NCBI GenBank assembly: GCA_014238325.1
Contig: JABABH010000241.1
Span: 1-11,013, forward strand
Source: Coxiellaceae bacterium
GTDB taxonomy: Bacteria > Pseudomonadota > Gammaproteobacteria > Coxiellales > Coxiellaceae
DNA length: 11,013 nt
Direction of reading: 5' to 3'
This document shows positions 6,642-11,013 of this stretch, piece by piece. Each line of letters opens with the position of its first letter. Within the stretch, counting starts at the first letter, position 1. Under the pieces are notes generated by a model. The model was not told the DNA's origin. It saw only the letters and a program-made list of their open reading frames with translations, and did no database searches. The position numbers and the translations under genes are program-made.

Positions 6642-6667
6642 TCGGCTGATCTGTCCTGGCGCGATGA

Positions 6668-6802
6668 TCAAAACGAGGACTGTATAACATTCCTACAACT
6701 ATTGTGCTGCTGTCCATGGCACCCGCATATATAGCACGAGCAAGAAAGGGCCAGTTAGGGGCATGGGTGGGAAGCTTAAGCAGTTGGGTAGCGGCCGCTT
6801 AA
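6668..6802 (+). pseudogene. Possible C-terminal fragment of a membrane protein gene
   Basis: The plus frame is open for 44 codons from just after a TGA (6665-6667) to TAA (6800-6802). It reads TTIVLLSMAPAYIARARKG and then GAWVGSLSSWVAAA, hydrophobic with a basic loop, as in a membrane protein. No start with a ribosome site is seen, although an ATG lies at 6716. It begins 26 bp after the hairpin repeat. I do not recognise the family and chance remains possible. Confidence 0.25.
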
Positions 6803-6922
6803 AGGGAAAAGCAGGATGATAGTTGATTTATGGATAGGTCTGGTGCAGCATATCGCATAGTCGGGTGCCGACGGTAGAAGGATGGATAGTGTAGATTGAG
6901 CCGGTTTCTATGGCATCCATAC

Positions 6923-6952
6923 TTGCATGGTGAAGTTGGCGGCATATATAAC
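6923..6952 (+). promoter_or_regulatory. Candidate parC promoter
   Basis: TTGCAT (6923-6928) and TATAAC (6947-6952) are separated by 18 bases and end 29 bases before the parC ATG. The -35 box matches the consensus at only three of six positions, so this is a suggestion. Confidence 0.3.
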
Positions 6953-6981
6953 GGGAATAACTGGTCATAACATAGCAAACG

Positions 6982-9249
6982 ATGGCGTCTCAAAATACAT
7001 CCTCAAAAGCTGATACTCTCGTTGAGTCCTGTACGCTCAATGATTTTGTTGAAAAAGCTTATCTAGATTATTCCATGGCAGTGATCTTAGATCGCGCGTT
7101 GCCTCACTTGGCGGATGGATTGAAGCCAGTACAAAGGCGCTTAATTTATGCCATGTCTGAATTAGGGCTCAGTTCGACGACAAAATATAAGAAATCTGCA
7201 CGCACGGTGGGAGATGTGCTAGGAAAATTTCATCCACATAGCGATATGGCAGCTTATGAAGCCATGGTTTTAATGGCACAGCCCTTTTCCTTCCGTTATC
7301 CGCTGATCGATGGGCAAGGGAATTGGGGTACCGCGGATGATCCTAAATCCTTTGCCGCGATGCGTTATACGGAGGCACGATTATCCCCCTATGTCTCTGT
7401 ATTGTTATCAGAGTTAGGGGCCGGTGCAGTAGATTGGGTGCCGAATTTTGATGCCTCCTTAAAAGAGCCCACTGTTTTGCCGGCGCAATTGCCGAACGTC
7501 TTATTAAATGGGGGGTCAGGGATTGCTGTGGGTATGGCGACGGATATTCCGCCCCATAATTTAGTGGAAGTGACCCAGGCTTGTATTTATCTATTGGAGC
7601 ATGCCAGTGCTACCCTAGATGATATTATGCAGTTTATTCGAGGTCCAGATTACCCTACAGCTGCTGAAATTATTACGCCCACCGACGATATCCGAAAAAT
7701 ATATGATGCTGGTGAGGGTAGTTTGCGGATGCGGGCTATTTATCATCGAGAAGAAACTCAAATTATTATCGATGCCTTGCCTTATCAAGTGTCGGGTAGT
7801 CGGGTATTGGAGCAAATTGCAGCTCAAATGTTGGCAAAAAAATTGCCGATGGTGACGGATATGCGAGATGAGTCTGATCATGAGACACCCACTCGTTTAG
7901 TGATTATGCTGCGTTCTGGTCGCGTCAAGATGGATGATCTTATGAGTTATTTATTTGCAGCGACAGATCTAGAACGTAGTTACCGAGTCAATATGAATGT
8001 CATTGGCTTAGAGGGACGCCCAAAGGTCTACGGTTTATTGCCATTATTGAAGGAATGGCTGCATTTCCGTGTAGATGTCGTACGCTTAAGGCTGGAGCAT
8101 CGATTACAGCAGTTGGTAGAACGATTACATATTTTGGAAGGGCTATTAATTGTCTATTTAAATCTTGATCAAATCATTACGATTCTTAGAGCAGAGGACC
8201 ATCCGAAGCCCGTGTTAATGTCTACATTTCGGCTGACTGAAGCACAAGTCATAGCTATTTTAGAGATAAAATTACGCCAATTAGCGAAGCTGGAAGAGAA
8301 AAAGATCCAAGAGGAACAGGCTAAGTTATCTCGGGAGCGTCAACACATCGAGCATGTGTTAGCCTCCCAGGCGCGATTGCAGCAATTAGTCAAAAAAGAA
8401 TTAATGGCCTTGCAAAAGCAACATGGAGATGCTCGTTGTTCTCCCATGGTGGAGCGTATGAGTGCCAACGCCTTGGCTTTGGAGGAGGCGATGGTAGGAG
8501 AGCTTATTACGATCGTTTTGTCAGAGCAGGGATGGGTGCGTGCTGCTAAGGGTCATGATATCGATGGAGAGGATTTGAGTTATCGTGCGGGCGATGGCTT
8601 CTTAATGCAGGTCCGTGGAAAAACGAATGAGCCTGTATTTTTCTTGGATTCTAGTGGTCGTAGTTATGTGTTGTTAGGGCATACCTTCCCTTCTGCGCGC
8701 GGGATGGGAGAGCCTTTAACAAGCCGTTTAACCTTTCCATCGCAGGCGCGCTGCGTAGCTGCTTTAGTGGGACAGGATGATCAAACCGTTGTCTTGCTGT
8801 CTACCGTGGGCTATGGTTTTGTTGCCTCACTCAGCGACCTGAAAGTGAGGGGGCGTACGGGTAAGTCTATCATGAGGCTTAGCGACGAGGTGCAAGCGCT
8901 TGCCCCTCAAGTCATCCCGGAGGATGGTGCCTCCTATCAGGTTGCCATGCTCACTCGAGCGGGTTATTTGTTGATTATTCCATTCACCGCACTGCCGCAC
9001 CTTGCTAAGGGTAAGGGTAATAAACTGATGCAGTTGTCGGTAGATCGTAAGACCTCGCGATCAGATGCCTGTATTGGATTTTGTATATTAAAGAAGACAG
9101 ATACCTTGATCATTCATACTCAGTCTAAGTTATTTGAATGGGCTCCTCGAAAGTGGGCAGACTGGAAAAGCAAAGTTGGGCGACGTGGCGAGCGCTTGCC
9201 AACAAAAATGCGGCCACCATTCGTAAATATCACGGTTAAGTTAGATTAA
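6982..9249 (+). CDS. parC: DNA topoisomerase IV subunit A
   Basis: With ParE it forms topoisomerase IV, which decatenates replicated chromosomes and relaxes supercoils. The 755 residues align along nearly all of E. coli ParC (752 aa). The DNA-cleaving domain (about 20-490) shows GDGLKPVQRR-like ADGLKPVQRRL (44-54), KKSARTVGDVLGKFHPH (70-86), AAMRYTEARL with catalytic Tyr129, NGGSGIAVGMATDIPPHN and GPDYPTAAEI. A coiled-coil region follows (about 440-490). The C-terminal beta-pinwheel (about 505-755) lacks the GyrA box QRRGGKG and has SEQGWVRAAKGHDIDGEDL and LPHLAKGKGNKLMQL as in ParC, so this is ParC and not GyrA. In the quinolone loop, HPHSDMAAYE replaces HPHGDSACYE. Residues before about 18 are poorly conserved. 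No clear ribosome site precedes the ATG, so the start is less certain than the identity. parE is not in the window. Confidence 0.97.
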   Translation: MASQNTSSKADTLVESCTLNDFVEKAYLDYSMAVILDRALPHLADGLKPVQRRLIYAMSELGLSSTTKYKKSARTVGDVLGKFHPHSDMAAYEAMVLMAQPFSFRYPLIDGQGNWGTADDPKSFAAMRYTEARLSPYVSVLLSELGAGAVDWVPNFDASLKEPTVLPAQLPNVLLNGGSGIAVGMATDIPPHNLVEVTQACIYLLEHASATLDDIMQFIRGPDYPTAAEIITPTDDIRKIYDAGEGSLRMRAIYHREETQIIIDALPYQVSGSRVLEQIAAQMLAKKLPMVTDMRDESDHETPTRLVIMLRSGRVKMDDLMSYLFAATDLERSYRVNMNVIGLEGRPKVYGLLPLLKEWLHFRVDVVRLRLEHRLQQLVERLHILEGLLIVYLNLDQIITILRAEDHPKPVLMSTFRLTEAQVIAILEIKLRQLAKLEEKKIQEEQAKLSRERQHIEHVLASQARLQQLVKKELMALQKQHGDARCSPMVERMSANALALEEAMVGELITIVLSEQGWVRAAKGHDIDGEDLSYRAGDGFLMQVRGKTNEPVFFLDSSGRSYVLLGHTFPSARGMGEPLTSRLTFPSQARCVAALVGQDDQTVVLLSTVGYGFVASLSDLKVRGRTGKSIMRLSDEVQALAPQVIPEDGASYQVAMLTRAGYLLIIPFTALPHLAKGKGNKLMQLSVDRKTSRSDACIGFCILKKTDTLIIHTQSKLFEWAPRKWADWKSKVGRRGERLPTKMRPPFVNITVKLD

Positions 9250-9422
9250 CTTGCACCGGTGCTTTTTCATATCGGGATAGGTATGCAGTATTATCTTTTT
9301 GAGTTGCCCCTGTTTGTTGCTGATTTCATATTGCTTTAATGTTTTCCCCCTATTCTTAAGTGGTAGATAGGTACGGTCGGGACGTTTATGCCTATCCTGC
9401 TACGATGTTTATGGGGGGCAGA

Positions 9423-9438
9423 TATCATAATTATGATA
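9423..9438. repeat. 16-bp perfect palindrome TATCATAATTATGATA
   Basis: The sequence equals its own reverse complement. AT-rich perfect palindromes of this size often serve as repressor operators, but no promoter can be placed next to it with confidence, and no regulator gene is nearby. Confidence 0.6.
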
Positions 9439-9648
9439 CAGCATAGCAGCTGAGGCTACGGGATGAGTATACATCAATAGGACATTGGGTGATAACTACA
9501 GCGGATACACAAATACGGTATAGCCAGTATCATGCTAGGTAGATAGTATACGTCGAAGCAACCCTATTTCATGGAAGGGTATGCATAGTGCAACGGGATG
9601 CTGGGTTGTCATGCTGAATATATTTGGCATAAGATACAGGATGCGTGT

Positions 9649-9708
9649 ATGCGTAAAAATATTTACTTGGGTTTGCGACTGTTAGCGTTGGTGCATATAG
9701 ATAAATGA
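9649..9708 (+). other. Candidate 19-codon small frame, leader-like
   Basis: ATG at 9649 has AGGA (9638-9641) 7 bases upstream and encodes a basic start followed by a hydrophobic stretch (MRKNIYLGLRLLALVHIDK), like the beginning of a signal peptide. It stops at TGA 9706-9708, about 80 bases before the next gene. It could be the surviving start of a lost exported protein, a small membrane peptide, or chance. Confidence 0.2.
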
Positions 9709-9754
9709 TGGATGCAAAGGACATTTCTGTTGCAAAGCCACAGAACCTGATATT

Positions 9755-9767
9755 GCTTAAATTAAGC
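9755..9767. promoter_or_regulatory. Candidate operator GCTTAAATTAAGC before the 185-aa gene
   Basis: Two 6-base arms are perfectly complementary around a central A, 23 bases before the ATG at 9791. The position and symmetry fit a regulator site overlapping the promoter, but AT-rich palindromes this short also arise by chance. Confidence 0.25.
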
Positions 9768-9790
9768 TTTAAAATATTGAAGTTTGAGTC

Positions 9791-10348
9791 ATGACCTTCC
9801 TAGAGAACATGAGAAAATTTATTGCGGAGTATAGGCGGAAGCTAAGACGACTGTCGCAACCTAAGCGTATGTCGATACTGCGGCGACTTAATTTGAATGA
9901 TGATAATTTGTATCAAAACGAATTAGCTATGTATTATGCCGGTAAAGCGATTGTTTCAGATGTGGAGCAAAATTTAAGTCGCTTAGGCTCCAGTAATTAT
10001 CATTATTCTGGTGTGGAACACTTTGTCCAGCATTTAAAAACGTTTTTAAATGCCTATGTGATTGAGAATAATAGACTAGTCCATCGCTCTCAAAAGGCTT
10101 CGACGGCACTGGTGGAAGCCATTCAGCTATTAAATATGCTCGATTTTCATCCGAAATTTCAAGAGAAAATGCTGCAATCGAATACGATGATTGCATCTTA
10201 TGGCTCGAGTGAACAACATGCCTTATATAAAACGACGCTGCGTAATGCTATGCATACTAAAAAAGGTAGTCATGGCTCTTTCTGTCGTTTTTTATTGGAT
10301 AATTTTCAAGAAAAACTTCAGTCTGAAGGGGAGAGCACCTCAAATTAG
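9791..10348 (+). CDS. Unrecognised 185-aa basic helical protein
   Basis: I recognise no family. The N-terminus is strongly basic (RRKLRRLSQPKRMSILRRL at about 15-33). The rest reads as alpha-helical and soluble, with no signal peptide or membrane segment. SSNYHYSGVEHFVQHLKTFL at 67-86 and the Gln/Lys-rich end FLLDNFQEKLQSEGESTSN are typical of cytosolic or translocated proteins. Upstream ribosome signals are weak (GAAG 11 bases and GAG 2 bases before the ATG), so the start is uncertain. It converges on the minus-strand repeat protein with only 8 bases between the stops. The long intact frame in an otherwise gene-poor stretch supports a real gene. The basic N-terminus could bind nucleic acid, but nothing specific shows this. 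Confidence 0.6.
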   Translation: MTFLENMRKFIAEYRRKLRRLSQPKRMSILRRLNLNDDNLYQNELAMYYAGKAIVSDVEQNLSRLGSSNYHYSGVEHFVQHLKTFLNAYVIENNRLVHRSQKASTALVEAIQLLNMLDFHPKFQEKMLQSNTMIASYGSSEQHALYKTTLRNAMHTKKGSHGSFCRFLLDNFQEKLQSEGESTSN

Positions 10349-10356
10349 CAGCGATG

Positions 10357-11013
10357 CTATGGCAAGTATGCTAGCGGTGAGGGTTTTGCAGGTGCTGAGG
10401 TGGGCGATGATTGAAACATACGAGAAGGCCCGGCCTGTGCTGCAATAGTATGGCCCTCTAACCTCACGTCAAAAGAATCTTGTGAATGAGAGTTGCCCAA
10501 TACTTTTTGAAAAATGCTGGCGCTGTGCTGCGTGGTGTCAGCACAAAAATTATAGAGAGCTTTTAAAAAATTGGGATCAGCTGTACATAATTCTTTTATG
10601 ATGTCTTGTGATGGGGTGTCTAGGGGCTTTAGATTCTCGACATATCGCTCGAATGTCTTTAAATAGTTTTTGGAGTGCTCTGTGCTGCTCAGCACTCCTT
10701 TGAAAATGCTTGCACAGTGAGCCATGATGCCGCTGGATTTTTTCTGATGCGTGTAAAAAAAATCGTAGAGATTTTTTAGGATATGAGGATCAGTCATGCA
10801 TGATCGCTTTATGATAGCTTGTAATGGGGCATCCAGGTATTGTAGATATTCGAAAGGAGACATGATGGGCAGTCTCTCATGGATAAATTCCTGCGTCAGC
10901 ATAGATTGATATAAAGCTTTTAAACTGTTGCGCAAGTGATGTGCATCTGGTGCTTGTGTAAATAATGCTAGTTCGATCGTGGCGTCGCTAAGATGTTTTA
11001 AAACAGGTTGGTA
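10357..11013 (-). CDS. C-terminal part of an unrecognised helical-repeat protein (runs off the window)
   Basis: The frame is open from the right edge to a stop at 10357-10359, 218 codons, so the real start lies outside; a TTG at 10935 is not a convincing start. Three degenerate repeats are visible: LSDATIELALFTQAPDAHHL followed by RNSLKALYQ, LDAPLQAIIKRSCMTDPHIL followed by KNLYDFF, and LDTPSQDIIKELCTADPNFL followed by KALYNFC. The second and third also share an ASIF-K-VL segment. Spacing is 52 then 71 residues. The C-terminus is a low-complexity Ser/Pro/Ala tail (SSPTSAPAKPSP). No membrane segment is seen. The I-I-K ... L-K-x-L-Y-x-F pattern resembles the repeats of the protein at 1446-2639. 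Such proteins are common among candidate effectors of intracellular bacteria; the role here is unknown. Confidence 0.7.
   Translation of the reverse strand, partial: YQPVLKHLSDATIELALFTQAPDAHHLRNSLKALYQSMLTQEFIHERLPIMSPFEYLQYLDAPLQAIIKRSCMTDPHILKNLYDFFYTHQKKSSGIMAHCASIFKGVLSSTEHSKNYLKTFERYVENLKPLDTPSQDIIKELCTADPNFLKALYNFCADTTQHSASIFQKVLGNSHSQDSFDVRLEGHTIAAQAGPSRMFQSSPTSAPAKPSPLAYLP

Larger units (their letters stand above)
6530..6981. other. Gap before parC: hairpin repeat, possible gene fragment, promoter region
   Basis: This 450-bp stretch has no intact gene. It holds the hairpin repeat (6588-6641), a short open segment that may be a gene remnant (6668-6802), and the probable promoter region of parC. 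The minus-strand frame at 6799-6993 has no protein-like features and overlaps the parC start. Confidence 0.6.
9250..9790. other. 540-bp gap with small palindromes and no intact gene
   Basis: No coding frame of convincing length or recognisable similarity is seen on either strand, nor any tRNA-like fold. It holds a perfect 16-bp palindrome at 9423-9438, a 13-base near-palindrome at 9755-9767 just before the next gene, and a 19-codon frame at 9649-9708. It may be decayed gene space plus the promoter of the next gene. Confidence 0.6.

Noticed and set aside
6799..6993. Minus-strand 64-codon frame before parC
   Set aside because: No protein-like pattern or ribosome site, and it overlaps the parC start.
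9253..9267. GCACCGGTGC followed by TTTTT after parC as a terminator
   Set aside because: The palindrome leaves no room for a loop; only three base pairs could form around CCGG.
10935..10937. Start of the right-edge repeat protein at TTG 10935
   Set aside because: The frame and a recognisable repeat continue upstream to the window edge, so the real start is outside.
1..11013. CRISPR arrays, tRNA or rRNA genes
   Set aside because: No regularly spaced direct repeats and no tRNA- or rRNA-like sequence seen by eye in the non-coding stretches.

Overview
The window looks like a piece of chromosome from a host-associated gammaproteobacterium with a decaying genome. The housekeeping proteins read as gammaproteobacterial: a ParC with the E. 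coli length and layout, a ubiquinone-pathway Coq7, a proteobacterial-type Cca and a phosphatidylserine decarboxylase. Around them are a degraded insertion sequence, a broken yggS, several stretches without intact genes, dispersed hairpin DNA, and unrecognised helical-repeat proteins of the kind often found in intracellular symbionts or pathogens. The lifestyle is my inference; no marker here names the genus.

Left region (1-1387) is a scar. It opens with a perfect 80-bp palindrome, followed by a short gene fragment containing half of a hairpin repeat. Next is the remnant of an IS5-family transposase (about 330-790) whose broken end runs straight into a yggS (PLP homeostasis) pseudogene that has lost its N-terminus and carries frameshifts.

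Central region (1446-6529) holds the intact genes. An unrecognised 397-residue protein has about four two-helix repeats and a charged tail. It converges on cca (minus strand). Divergent from cca are psd and a small secreted His/Cys-rich protein (plus strand). That pair converges on a minus-strand operon in which a putative lipoprotein overlaps coq7 by four bases (GTGA).

Right region (6530-11013) begins with a 450-bp gap holding a full copy of the hairpin repeat and a possible fragment of a membrane protein gene. parC (6982-9249) follows; its quinolone-determining loop carries Ser and Met where E. coli has Gly78 and Ser80. A 540-bp gap with small palindromes leads to an unrecognised 185-residue protein. 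This converges within 8 bp on a minus-strand repeat protein that runs off the window and whose repeats resemble those of the 397-residue protein.

The identified genes serve basic cell functions: tRNA 3'-end maturation, phosphatidylethanolamine synthesis, ubiquinone synthesis (so probably respiration) and chromosome decatenation. They do not form one pathway. The best candidates for something undescribed are the two helical-repeat proteins, the secreted His/Cys-rich peptide and the hairpin repeat family.
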